NCBI RefSeq assembly: GCF_036370855.1
Contig: NC_088132.1
Coordinates: 58,814,841 to 58,878,840, forward strand
Source: Dromaius novaehollandiae
Taxonomy: Eukaryota > Chordata > Aves > Casuariiformes > Dromaiidae
DNA: 64,000 nucleotides
Direction: 5' to 3'
Numbering within the stretch: the first letter of the stretch is position 1; each line of letters opens with the position of its first letter. The notes beneath the pieces are model-generated. The model saw nothing but the letters and a program-made list of their open reading frames with translations, did not search any database and had not been told where the DNA came from. Positions 24,345-37,896 of the stretch are shown here, in pieces. The translations under genes were made by a program, and so were the position numbers.

Positions 24345-27300
24345 GTGAGGCGGGGGGCGGGCCGGGGGCGGGGCCGGCGGGGGGCCGTCAGCCTGCCCCG
24401 CTGCCCCGGAGGGGAGCGGAGGGGCGGGGCGGCCGCGGCGCCCAGGGCCGCGGGCATCCCCGGGGAGGGGCTCACAGCCAGGGCAGGCGCTGCCGGCGGG
24501 GGGGTGGGTCTCCTCGCTGCGGGTAGCGCCGCCCGGGGGGAGCCTGGCCGCCGGGGTGCCGGCTGCCTTGGGCCGCGGGCCTGGGGCACGGCTCTGGGGG
24601 AGCCCTGGAAACGGGCACAGCCGTCTCACAAGTTCAGGTTTCTGTGTTTTTGTTTCCCCTTTGGTTGCAGAAATAACACAGGTCGCGTTTAGGTGCGTTA
24701 CTTTGAAAGCAAGGCTCTTTCTAATTTTGTCGAGAAATTAGGCTGTGTGAATACGTGCTTTGTATAATGACAGAACTTTTTTTCTCTTCTGTTTGACGGA
24801 CCTATCCTCAGATAATTTAGTGAATTTCCCCCCTCTTTCTCCCCCCTACCCCTTCAAGCTTACCTACTTCTTTACATTGTTTCTTAAGTATACAGGATAG
24901 TGATGGCTAGGCACAAGTTCTGCCCTTCACTTCAAAATGGTATATTGTAATGTATTCTAAGGCTTCTAGGTTTTTTGGACTCCTGACCTGTCATGCTCAC
25001 AGCTGAGAACTGTTTTCTTTACCCACTGTTCTGGCATCCGCTGTCAAGATGAGCTGGCCCCCTTGGATGCTTCTCCTCCTTATCTGTACTTTCTTTGTTA
25101 TTGGAGTCCAGTTTAACTAACTTCTTGAGCTGCTTACTTTAATCATCTTACTGAGTGTGTTCTTGTTTTTTGTGCCACTCTTTGTTATCACGCTGACACT
25201 ATAAAGCACACAAATTTTATATTTCAGTGAGATTTGGCTCACTGGTTTCAGCTGGAGTAATTAAGTCTATTTAAGCTGTCACACTTCGAGCGTACTTTCA
25301 CAGAGGTAGTTGCTGAAAACATAGAGCATTATTGTTGACTACTTTGTTCATTGGAGTCTGTCTAAATCATCTTAGTTTAGTTTTTGTCATCATAAAACTT
25401 TGCAAAATCCTCTTTAAGCTAATCTGTGTGGTTTTACTTCATATTTTACACAATGCAGTGACCTAGATCAAGAGCAGCACTGGTGTCCAGCTTGTCGCCA
25501 ACAAAAGCTTGGACTAGCACCAGTGAGAGTGCTGTTCTTTTAAATAGTTTTGGCATGAAATATCAAAAAGGTGTCACTGTTCTAGAATATGTCTTCAGCA
25601 ACAAAAAATATATGTTTTCCTCTCCTTTCTATACTAGTGATGAGAATACTGTATATCAAAATTTATTGTGTATAGGTTCACAGAGTAGTTAAGGGTATTG
25701 GAAACAATATAGCCAGTATAAATGCCTTTGCATAGCTCATGAGCCCAGGTAACATGCCCTGTGTAGTGTTTCTGAGACCAAAGCTAGAGATGTAGCTCAT
25801 CCACAGGTATACTGTGAAGACACTACTTAAAGCTTATTCAGATTTCCCCACAGGAAGAGACTTCTGTTGTAGCTCTTAGGCAAAATGCATGCTCTACTTC
25901 TCATCTGCAATGCATCATGATAAAAGGTGTCCAGAACTTGAAGACCAGCATTAAAGCATTGCTCTGGATTTCTTTTACTTGCAGATGTTATTTTAGGGAA
26001 CCTGTATGCTTTTTCTTTTCAGGAGGCTTTTTTTTCCACTTCTTTCAAATGTCTGCTAACTTCTGTCTCATTCTACTGTCCACAAAAGGTGGTTTTTGCA
26101 TATCATTACTCATCCAGGTATTTACTGGAAGGGCCAAACCTTGACTGCCATCTCATTAGCATAACAAGTTTGAAATTAGTGAGATTTTAACCCATGTCTG
26201 AACTTCAGTTTAGTCTAACTGTATGTGTTTTAAGAACCAGTATTTTCCAGGTAGACCCTGTCAGTCTTTAGTTATGTTGTCTGAAACCTTATTCAAACTT
26301 GTTCATGTTTTTATTTTTCTGTACTTGATAATTTTATGTATGATGAGATTAGTTATTTTCTTTACATTTGCAGCCACTTTATGTGCTTGTGTAAAATCAC
26401 AAATCAGTATGGTACAGAAAAAGAGGGAGGGGCCTCATGTGGAAGAGTTGTTGCCAAGGCCTGAGAGCAGATCATGCTTTTCCTTAAAGACTTTGTTGTT
26501 ACTAATTTTGCGTAACCTGCTTCTAAGGTTTTCTGTAACAATTCTCATGCCTTTTTTTTAATCAGCAGAGATTCTTGTTTGATGTTGAATCAAAAGAAAT
26601 ATTTTCTTTGGGAAGATAAAGGTGAAATAGAAAAATCTGGTTTGCTTTGTGTTTTGAGTAGTTATTCTTTCTGGAAACCTAAAATTAAATTGTTTCCGGT
26701 TTGGTATCTGATGGAAGTAAAGGAATTTAATTTGTAAAATAGGATTTCTTGTTTAAAGTATTTGCTTGCTCAGATTGATCACAGAACAATGTTGATTTTG
26801 AGATAATGGCTCTTGGGCTATGTGCTTTTATGTGGTACTTCAAAAGCATACCAGCCTTTGGGTTCACTTTTTATTTTAAAGTCGTATTATTCCTGTATAA
26901 ATAACTGTCCTCTGGATGGGTGTACTACCCAAATGAAGAGGTGTTTTTGTTTGAAAGACAAGATTAAACAAAAATTTGAAAGACAAATTAAACAAAAAGA
27001 TAAATAACACGCTAATGTTAAAATGCTTCTGAAAGGTGATGGCAGAATTGTGTGGAGGAAAATGCATCAATGAATGATGCATTATCGCATCTTCATTTGT
27101 AGTTCTATAATTTGAGAAAGTAGTAGTAGCAGCATTATTATGAAATATACATTTGGTGCAACCCGAATTATTGTAAATGAAAGTTGGACTAATAATGAAA
27201 GCTGTTTTATTTCTGGGGAATGCTTGTCACATTTTTTGCTAAATAAAGTTCTCTTTATTTTGAGTTAACTTTATGCAATTAGCTTGTTTATGTCAGAGCA

Positions 27301-30300
27301 GCAAGGGCAGGCTGCCATTTAAGGGAAAGTGAGCTGGGAGCTAAGGGTGACAGCAAGGCAGGTAGAGGCAGGGACATCACTGACGAGTAGTGCAGTCCCA
27401 CAGCACCCAAACAAGGTGAGCAGAGCAGGGTCAGTGATGGTAACTGTGGTCAGCCAGAAGTCCAGAGTGCCAGACAAAGTCATAATGAGGAGGTAGGTCT
27501 GAGGTCAAGCCAGGATGTTAACTCAGGGTCAGAATCAGATCCAGTGACAGTAACCAGGGTCAGGCAACAGTCCCGTGATCACCAGGCAAGCCCCTAGTGA
27601 TGAGGAAAGTCTGAACACATAGGAGGGATTCAGCTGTGCTTAAGGCCTGGACAATTTATTCTTGAATAGCCTCCGCCAGTGCAAAATAAATTTTGTATAA
27701 TCAGACAAAGGTATTTTTGAAACTAGCTTAAACCTCTTCCTAGGTAGCTGTCTCCTTGCTCTGTTGGTGGTGTATGGATTTTTGTTTTGTTTTTGTCATG
27801 GAATAGGGGATACTTGTAGTCTTTTATCTTGGGAGATGGTGCAAATACAGAGGTTCTGAAACTACGGTCTCTTGACATCCAGGATAAATTTCATTTACAG
27901 TGAAATAATTTTGCAGTAACTCAACTACAAAATTTTTATTTACTTATTTACTTATTTTTTAGTGAATGGTATTAACTACTGAGAGAAGAAATAACTCATC
28001 TCTTTAGTGCTTTAATGGGTTCCACAGGCTTTTTTTTATTTGTATATTTTTAAGTACAGCTATGAATTTCATAGGCCTTTGTGGCTTGGCTGACCAGCTG
28101 TAAAAAGGTTTCAGGACTGACTATTACATTTGTCCAAAAGTATGAAACAGTTACTTCTGAGTGACTGTGGAACTGAGGCTTACACTGGGTTCTATGCTGA
28201 ATTCTGTTGGGTCGGTTCCTTTGACTTCATTGGAGCTCTGAGCAAGTGCAGGTATTTGATATTGTAGAAATTAAGGTAGGGTTGAAAAGTAAGATACACT
28301 TGTATTTGGCTGTGAATGATGACATTACAGTAAAAAATCACTAAGCAGTGTGGATGAAAACTTGAACAGAATGCCATGCATCTTGTTCAGTTATAAAGCA
28401 TGAAAGGACACAATCATGCGAGCCCTCAAATGTGCGTAACATTAACTACGTGAGTGGTTTCTCTCAGTGGGATTCAGTATCCAAATGTAAGTAAATAGTG
28501 ACATTTTAGATGCCATGTGGTATCTTAGTTAGCTGCAAGCTGTTGCTCTAAAAAGATGTGGGTCTCTTGTGGATGTCCGAGATATTTTAAGATATTTATA
28601 AATGGCATTAGGCCCCTGACTTGCTTCCACTGAGGTCACAGGATTACTTGACTCACTAGAACTAAGTATGTGTTAGAGCTTGATTTTACTACAGAAGTAG
28701 TTCCAGTTATAATTTGGATATTGCACTTAATCTGACTCGCATGAATGCAAACTAATCTTCTGTCTGGTTTGGCAGGAAGTACGAGTTGATGGTCTGACAC
28801 TCAAGCTAGTAGCGTGTTGATGACTCTGCTACCCTGTGTGGCTGCAGAGTCTATGCCATTTACACCTTGACTGCTATTGTTCGGGCGAAGCTGAAGTGAG
28901 TGAAAGTTACAGCAAGGGAGAGAAGTCTTAATTATTTTCGAAGGGTCAGGACCCTGATTACTTGAATCTTTTCTGTAGTATTTATACTTTATATTGCAAA
29001 AACTTTGCATGCCTGTATACATAGCTCTTTTCTTTTATATGATTATAAGATGTACCCAATTAGTTTGTCTGTCTTTTAAATTAGTAAAGAACATAAAATA
29101 CTGACTGTATTATCTGGTTTCACTTTGTAACTTCAGAATTTCTGAATTCCTCAAAACCTTGCATAATTTAATGTGAAACATCGTGATATTGGAGGTGTTC
29201 TTTAACATACATAGTTAGCTTTCAAGAGTACACTTCATCAGCACTGTAGGTGCAATACTGTGATGTGTTTTAATAGACACTGTACTTTTTTGTATTTTCA
29301 GTAAAGTGTTAGGACGTATGGCACTAGAATGGCTAGCCTTCCTGCTCCAAGAACTATACGTGGAGACTGTAACATTGCAAAGAGTAACATACCACACCTC
29401 AGAGCCAAGGAAAGGAAGAGTTTTGAGAATAGTTCAGAGGTAGAGGTGATGCTTTTTTAGGCACTACCACTCCATTGCAAGATAGGACTGCTGTGGGGTT
29501 TAGGACAAATTCATCCATGGGAGTCTATGAAGTTTTATTTGGTTTCAGAGATGGCAAATTTGGTTTATTCAGTAGCTCAGAATCCTGCATAGCCTGGCTT
29601 CCAATCAGATAGTGTAGCCTGTGATGGGATTGGCTTGACAGCCAAGTATATGAACCATGGCTTGGCTACTTTTGCACTGTCCTATTTATTGACTGTGCTC
29701 TGGTGATGCTAGATTGAAAATCTTTGAATATCATTCTGGGGCGGGGGGGGGGAGAGAGGGGATGGCTGATCAGTGAATGAGATGTTAAATTTGAAACTGA
29801 AAGAACTGAGGTATGCTAGTAGTTATTCCTCAGGGTTGCAGGTGTGTGTTTATGGGGGTTTTGCTGGTTTGTTGAGGTAAAGACAATTTCTGTACCTTCA
29901 AGTGATTAATTCTTGCAAATGTAACACGTGTAACTTCTGAGGCCAGCTCTTTCTCCCAGTAAGTGGTTTTTAATCATAGGTTGAAATACTGTTGCAGGTG
30001 CAAGACACTAAGGCTTCCTTTGTACTGTAAAATATAAACTTTATGCTAGTATTAATGTGCTATTAGGACAGCAAAACTTATCTGGATCTTAAAATTAAAC
30101 TGCTCTTTGTGATATTTTTGTCAGCTTACACTTTCTTGGGCGTATGATGATGAAGGAAGAAATAAAGCATGAAGAAGTAGTAATACTTGACACTGTGCAT
30201 TGAAACATGAGTAACTTTTTGAAACATTTCCTTATGTAGCTTGTTGTGGCATGGACAGGGTGAAAATCTTTGGGGAGTTTAGCTGTTTGATATATACCCA

Positions 30301-33300
30301 ATCTTTACTGAACATGTGCAAATTGCAACTTCAGAGGCTTAATCTGGCTGAACGTAGACAATTTTATGGAACTGGAAAATGCATTTGTCATGTGCAGACT
30401 ATCCTCCTTTCCAAGTGTCAGGTCCTTATTTAAAAAAAAGAAAATTTAACAGGGGAGGAGAAGGCTTTGATATCCACCGCTGACAAAATATATTTTGCTT
30501 CAAACTTTGTTCTAAAAAGCTAAGCTTTGTCTGAACCCTCTCCTCTCCTGCAAAAACCTCAGGTGGGCATACAGAAAGTAAAGTACAGCATATGGAGGGT
30601 TTCAGTTGATTGGTGGCTCTCAAACTCGTTTGTTTATAAAGAGTGGGGGGGATAGTTTTCTCACTGATCAAGAAATTGAAAAACTCAGGGAAACAGTCAT
30701 GGATATTTGTTGTATTTTTACTTAACTGTTTGGAGCCATCAGTGTGATCTTTGGAACTACTCAGAGGAAAAAAACCTGCTGTTGAATTCTCAGCAGAGTG
30801 TGTACATCCAGAATATTATTGACAATTAGTATTTTTCACACTTAGAAAAGGCTAATATGAGTTGAAATAGATATAGAGAACAGTTTCTATCATGATCAAT
30901 GGAGAGTTTATCTTGAAATGAAAAGAGCTTAGCTTTTCATGCAGTAAAACAAAGGTTATGGGGAACTTCATTGGGAAAACAAACCAGTGAGAGACAAGAC
31001 CTAAACTGGAAGTCAGTATTGTGCATGAAGATGGGTATAACTTGTCAGTAATAACAGTAGACTAAAAATTAGAAGGGTTCTAATCTTTCAGAGTGAAGTA
31101 CTGGAACCAGCAGTAGAAGTAGTAGGGATAAGAAATCCTTGTTGGTTAAGAGGGACTTTGCTAGATTTGTAGATCTGAGCTCATGATCTCTGAGTCCACT
31201 CTGGGGAGTGGACTCACCAGTCTGGATTCAGTCCTGGTAGACTTCTGGTCTGTGCTTCTAGTCTGTATGCAGTCAGGTTTTTTGAAGGCATAACATCATT
31301 GCTGAGCATGATGAGTAGTTTGGATGATCAGATTGGTGCTGCACATCCTTTGCTCTCTTGGAACTTCCTTCCAAGCACAGAAAGCAGCAGGGAAAAATGC
31401 ATAGCTGGGTGAAGGTGGTTATTTAACAGTAAATGCTGAGGATGCTGGCAGAGTAAAGGCTATGGTTGGTGTCAGTGACTGTTAAAGCAATTAGGGTGTA
31501 GTTGTTTCTGAGGATCTTGAAGCAAAAGACAAAAATTGTATGCTGGCACAGCTGAAGGGCAGTCAGTGTCTGACCTTAGAGGTAGATGATAGGATTGATA
31601 TAATGACTATCATTATATATATCATTATATCATAATATTCTCTACCCCCCACCCCTCTTATTTTTTTTAACAAGAAACCTTTTTGTGTCCATTGTAAACT
31701 TGCTCACATGTTTAATACTTTCTTGGAAAATGAAGTAAAATTCTTTATAGAAGAACTTCATCTGAAGAGTGTTGTGATGAAGGGAACTGTTTTCTCAGTT
31801 TGGATTGAAACTACTCCAGTAATCAAGAGGTCATGCCTATCCCTGGATAAACTAAACTAAAGCTGAAAATGAAGATTTCTATGATTGCCTACTTAGCTCT
31901 TTCTTCCCTCAGCTGTTCTTAAGGAGTTTTATGGACTGATAAATTGTTCTCTATTCATTAAAAAAAATTAATCCTGTTCTTTTGAAACATATATGTTCAT
32001 AGTTTTGTTTCTTCTTACTCTTTTTTTTTTTTTTTTTTTTTTCCCCTGAGACTAACTAAGTGTATTTGTCAGTTTACTCAAATATTTTATTTGGTGCTGG
32101 CCTATGAATCCAATGTGAACATTTTTTTTAAATATGCTGTGAATTTTAAATGCAGCATTCCAATTTTACCTATTTTTCCAAACAACATGATTACTTTATT
32201 CTTGTCACATACAATACTTCTGGTAACATGATCCAAGTTTTGGAAGGTATTTAGTTGTTGTCTGTACTTTCTCCTGTCAACCAGTGTTAAAAATCTACCT
32301 TATTATACTACTATTTTTTTTTTTTTAGTGGTTACCTTTGTTCCTCTTATGCTTTTCCCAATAGATGTTTTATGCATGTATCACTGTTCTTGTTTGTTGC
32401 AAACTTTTTTGGTTATATGATTTTTATTCTAAATTCTTGTTTTCCATTGCTGATGTGTTGTAAAACCATTAGAATGAGTGTTCATAAACCTGCTTTCCTG
32501 ACCTCTGCAATAAAATGTTGCTCTTACCTCTTTGTTAGTCCTTGGAAGTAAACCATACTAAACTAAATTATAGGTTATACACAGGATGTTGTTTATTAAT
32601 ATCACTGATGTCACTTATTTAATTTCTTTTTAAAAAATGCAAACACACCTCAGACTTATTATAGATCAATTTTGTACTTCTGGCCTCTGCTTTCCCCCCC
32701 CCCCCCCCCCCCCGGCATTCTGTGTTAGATTACTTGTGTATAAGATGCATGCTTTGGCCTTTTTGGTACAGCAATGTGTATACCTCAAAATTAGAAGTCT
32801 GTGGGTTTTCATGTTAAACAATCTCAAGGACAGTTTGGAGGGAGAGGTTTCCTAGCTCTTTACTTTCTCTTCACTGGCTAACTTAAAAGCCGTTAAAATT
32901 ACAGTAAGAAACATCAGCTTAGCCGGTGGGTTTGTTCAGAATGTTTTCACTTTATCTGTGCTAACAAAGCATCTTACTGTGGAAGAATGCTGGACCCATT
33001 CCCAATGAACACTAATACAAATAATCATTACAGATGTATCTAGTTCTTCTATCTTTAATTTTTTTAATTTGTTCTGTGTTAATGAAATCTGGTAGCTGAT
33101 GACTAGCTTTGGTCTCCTAGACAACAGAAATCTTTTCCTTTAATTTAATTTTTTTAAAAAGCTGTAAAAATTTGCATAGAATAGCTCATTCTGCTCCATT
33201 TAAACCACATGCTCTTTGATTTGGGGGGGTGGGGCAGCGGGGAGCTACCTTCCTTTTCTTTACATTCTGGCTTGTAATTACTGGAGTTTATACATCCTAT

Positions 33301-36300
33301 GTGTTAACTGGGTATTCAGTTAACTTTATCTGTGTCTGAATGATGTGAGTATAATTTGTTAACCTAGTATTGGAGACATTTTTAATAGTTATGTAGGCGC
33401 ACTTGCCTATGTGGGATGTAGATGTTTGCGGGGGGAGTTGTTCATTGGTGTGTGTGTGTGACTACCTTTTCCATTCTTGATGTAAATACTGGAGTGATGC
33501 TTGTACCTGACTTAGTGATTCAAAGAGTGTGATTCTAGTCTTTTCCTTTTGAGATTGATATTGGGGGAGGGATAGTACAAGAAGCAGAAAAGAGGAAAGA
33601 TTAGATGGAAACACTTAAGTTGTGCTGATTTATTGATACTCCCATCTTTCAAACTAATTCAGATCTCGAAATTGTGATCTGAAATGATCATATAGCTGCA
33701 TGCATGACTTCCCTGCACTGCTAAGTACAATATCTGGGTGTGAATGATGATCTGTTCTTAAACTCTGCTCCCTGGTTGATGAGGCTAATAATTCATAAAT
33801 CAAGAGACCAGGAACTTGAGAGACTGAATCAGCAGGAGCTTGAGGCTGGAGAGGGAAGGGAGCTTGAGGCTGGAGAGGGAAGGGTGAATTGGAAAGAGGG
33901 AACAAGGAGTTTGGGAATTATTGGAATTGGAATTCTGGGACTAGCTGGGTGGCTGAGAAAAATCAGGCTGTGGCAAGGCACTAGTGCTAGGGCAGGTCCA
34001 TTCTGGGCAGAAGTACTGGTCCACCAAAACATAGTCTCCTCAGTTGGAGGTTGAACCAGGCATTCTGCAGTTACCCCATGCAGTGGCTGACATCAGATAT
34101 TTGAAGTCTGTTGCAGAAAGTATTGGCTGTATCTTCTGCTTGTCTGCAGATGGTAACCTGATTTTTTGTAATGTGGCTCAAGTGGTTGAGGTCTTTGGAT
34201 GTTTGGTGGTTCCACCATGCTCCAGTTTTGCACTGGTGTCTATATGCTATCACAGATGGAAACTCATCACTGGCTTTTTTCCTGTTTCTTGCTATTAACA
34301 TCCAAAGGGAACTAGAAAATAGGGCATTTTTTGACTTCATTCATTTTATAGGTAGAAGATCAAACATGGAAAAAATAAGCCATGCCTGACTAGATGTGTT
34401 TATCCCTGTAGAATACGATAGTCTTCACTGTTTTGTCCTGCCCCTGCCCCAGATTGTACATCTCATACAATGTACAAACTTGATAGCATATATTCAAGAA
34501 CAGCCTTTAAATGTCTTTTTTTTTCCTTTCTTTGAGTGTGTGGTACCACTTAATTGTTCATTATTCAGCCCCTGATTAACTTCTAAATTAAATGTTTTAT
34601 TATTCTGCAGCAATGAGTATGAGTGCTTCATTTTTTTACACTGCACCTAAATGACTTGGCATTCACTCCATTTTTAAAATTAGATGCCAAGAGTGTAAGG
34701 CAAAAGATGCACAGTCATTTTGGATATTCTTTAGGGTGTCAGGTCCAGTCTTTAAGTGTTGGAAGTACTGTCAGAAATACGAAGTGCAGCTCCTGTTGGC
34801 ATCAGTTATTCACTGCACTGTAGATGTTCAGAACAGTTCAAAGTCCAGGAGCCTCCAACTGGACACTCAGACCATGAGGAGCTTGTTTCTTTTTGTTCTG
34901 AGGCTAAGTGCTTAGGCTCTTCACCTGGTATTGCAAAAGATCTCTGTGAATGAATACAGCAGAGATTCAGATCTCCAGGCTAGTACTTGCTTCCTTTGGC
35001 TATTTTTTTCCTTTTTCTTTTTTTCCCCCTGTACTCTCTGGTTTATTTCTCATGCCTTCCAGCTTCTGGAAGCAATTGGGCCATGAGTTTCTGCTGAAGC
35101 TCAGACTCTATAATGGGGGCTTTCTGAGAGCAGAATTTGAACACTACGTGGCATGATGGGGTCCAATTGGAGTATTTCGATACAACTGTAACAGTAGGAA
35201 AACTGCAAAAACGAGATAATGAAACTTCTTATGTAGGGGTGATGTTAAATGCTGAGTCATTCAGTTTTTTCAGAGTTCCTGCTACTTTTGCAAACAACAG
35301 CTAATGAGTCAGTAAGAAAAAGGAGCGTTTGTCAGAAGTACAGCAATAATGACATTTGCTAATTCAAAAGGGGAACGGACTTGTGATGGAGGACTTCTTG
35401 CTGTACTCACTGTGTATATTTAAGCATATGATGTAGTCCTAAAACTAAGACTTGCTGAAATAAGCTTGCTCAGCTGAATCAAGAGAAACATCTACTTCCT
35501 GCCATTCTTATTAGTCAGTGATAAAATGTTGCAGTAGCTTTGTGCAAAGATGTAAGAAACTCTTACCCCTGCCCTTCTCTAAAGCACTTGGAGAAGAAAA
35601 TTTTTCTTTCATATTTGTAGTTGTAAATATAGACTGCATTTCTGAATTGACTTGACCCCTCTTTCCTGCGTTTTGGAAACCTGCTGCTGCTCAGTGGCTG
35701 TCTCATGAGTTTGTCCTATTCTAGTTATTCAGACAGTTGCATTTGTTGTCCTTCTTGGGCAGAACCAGACTATCAGATACTGAACAAACACAGAAATTTA
35801 GTATTGAAATGTGCTCTTTAAGCAACCAAGTCAACTTAAAGTAGTAAGTGCTATTTGAGTTGTTGTTATGTAGACTTACTTTTTTTGCTATATGGCTGAT
35901 GGGTAGCAAGTTTCATATGTGTCTACGTTTTTTCTGAAATGCTTTTACTATTATTGAAGGTTTGGGAAGTAGTTTTTGGTAGAAAAAGCGCAAAGTTAAA
36001 GCTCTCTTTCTGTTATGCTCTTTGATGTATGGCTGTGGAGTTCAGTGGCCTAAATAGCAGGATAGGGTTTTCTTCCCTTCTCTGTTGAGAGCTTTTCTCT
36101 TATAAATCAGCTGTGTGACAGATGGAGCTTCTCTGTGTTAATCTAGGTTTGTAAGAAGCTCAGAATGGAGTGATGTCATTCAGGGGACAGAGAAGGAAAA
36201 ATGGATATTTACAGGCTTTTTAAAGTGCTAATTAAAACTTTTTTTAGATTGAAACAACAGTTGAGTTTCATATGATATAATGATGCAAGTGTTGACTCCT

Positions 36301-37847
36301 TGTTCTTATGCATGTGCATGCATTTACAAAACTATTTTCTTTTCTAGGATCCCTCAGTAACACAAGTGACAAGAAATGTTCCTCCAGGATTAGATGAGTA
36401 CAATCCTTTTTCTGATTCAAGAACAGTAAGCACATTTATTTCTTAAGCATGCTGTTAATCTTTCTGGGTAAGATTTGTGGGGACTGTTTACAGAACTTGT
36501 AAAATCTGTGAAGGCCAGCTAGAGGCAGTGGAAAATCCATAAGGATTGATGGTCCCATAAAGTATTTGGAGGATTCACTGGGTAGGTCTGACTTAAGTGG
36601 GCTTTGAACTCTCAAGGAGGAGTGGTTCCCTGAAAGGGAGCTGAAACAGAATTTCATTTTTGCCCTAATTAATAAGATTTCTGATGGCCTGTCCTTTATG
36701 CTTTTCTATTCTAATTTTGTTCTTGCTTTACAGCATGTGTGAGTGTGGCACACTTTCTCTGTGTCTTACTTTTGATTCCTGTTTCACTTACAAAAGCACT
36801 GCTCAGAATAAGGAAAAACACTGCATTTTATAGTCCACAGGCAACAAGTAGTTGTGCTGTACTAAAAGAAATAACTGAAGACTGAGAAATGCAATTGGTT
36901 TTGCTTTTTATATAGCTTTGACTTACCACTTAATGGCTATGTTTCAATGTAAATAGCAACAGATAGTTAAAAAGTTTTTAGGGAAGCTGAAAATGGCATT
37001 TTTCAATTAGAAATCCATTTTTTCCCCTGTTTATGTTGGCGAGTAATAAGATGGGAATCTGATTGTCAATCTGTAGCATTAACCTCCTTCCTCCTTTCCC
37101 CCCCTCCCTGTCCAACAAATTCAAGTTAACAAAACATGCTGAGCTGCACAGACAAATATTTGTCTATTGCCAATCCAGACAGAATTGTTTTCTCTGTGAG
37201 AAACTGACTTCAAACTCTGAATGCTGACATTGGTTTTCATAGCTTGGTTGTGTTTCCCTTTGCTAAGGGAGATGACATCTATCCTGATAACCAAGGAAGA
37301 AATGATAGGACAGAAAAATAAGTAAATTCTATCTTTATTTTTTTCTTCAGTATTTCAGTGCATTCAGCTTTTCTCTGTCAATATGTAACTTTCCTTCACA
37401 TCTCCAGTGGAAAATTTGGTAGAAAAATAACTAATACATAAGATGTAATGAAGAAAGCAAATGGGCATGGCAGATTTGAAGTCTCAAGTGTCACCACTTT
37501 ATCTAACATGTGAAATCAGGAATTTTGGTTTTCTGATTGGTTACCAAATTTCAAAGCCTGTATTATTTTTGATTATAAAACCAAACATAGTTTTCAGTGA
37601 ATGGTATAAATGTCAGATTAAATGTCTTTGCCTGCATCTTCAGTGGTTTTCTCTCCAGTGCTAACAGTCACCACGGAGAGGACTTTGCCTTTTTTTGTCA
37701 TGTTACTGAAATCAACAAGGACCAGATGAGATTAGAGAATTAGTATTGCTGCTTAATCATTTGATGGAATTAATGTTAAAGGGGGCTTGTAATTTCTTCC
37801 TGCTCCTAGAGCTTCTGCTAGGGCATGTTTAACTTCTACCCTGAGAC

Positions 37848-37896
<49 letters not shown>

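Larger units (their letters stand above)
23521..24620. promoter_or_regulatory. CpG island covering the SCAMP1 promoter and exon 1
   Basis: This is the only long GC-rich, CpG-dense stretch in the window. It starts abruptly after AT-rich DNA near 23.5 kb and fades in early intron 1 near 24.6 kb. It spans about 770 bp upstream of the SCAMP1 ATG and about 330 bp downstream. Long open frames on both strands inside it are by-products of few stop codons in GC-rich DNA. Its size upstream of the start leaves room for divergent transcription on the minus strand. Human SCAMP1 has a divergent antisense RNA, but I see no splice structure here that proves one. Confidence 0.9.
24345..36347 (+). other. SCAMP1: SCAMP1 intron 1 (12,003 bp)
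   Basis: GTGAGG to CTAG. After the GC-rich first 300 bp it is AT-rich and has no recognisable coding exon. It contains the degenerate duplication near 27.4 kb, homopolymer tracts (T22 at 32021, C20 at 32694), and a perfect 24-bp tandem duplication at 33837. Large first introns often hold regulatory elements, but I can name none from sequence alone. Confidence 0.9.

Noticed and set aside
23699..24589. 296-codon open frame on the minus strand over the CpG island
   Set aside because: Low-complexity Pro/Arg/Gly/Ala translation caused by GC-rich DNA with few stop codons; it overlaps the SCAMP1 promoter and exon 1 antisense and resembles no family.
24039..24629. 196-codon minus-strand open frame in the CpG island
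   Set aside because: Same cause as the larger one; proline- and arginine-rich nonsense translation.
24210..24692. 160-codon + frame including SCAMP1 exon 1
   Set aside because: It starts at GTG, not ATG, and runs past the exon 1 splice donor into intron 1. Only 24288-24344 is real coding sequence.
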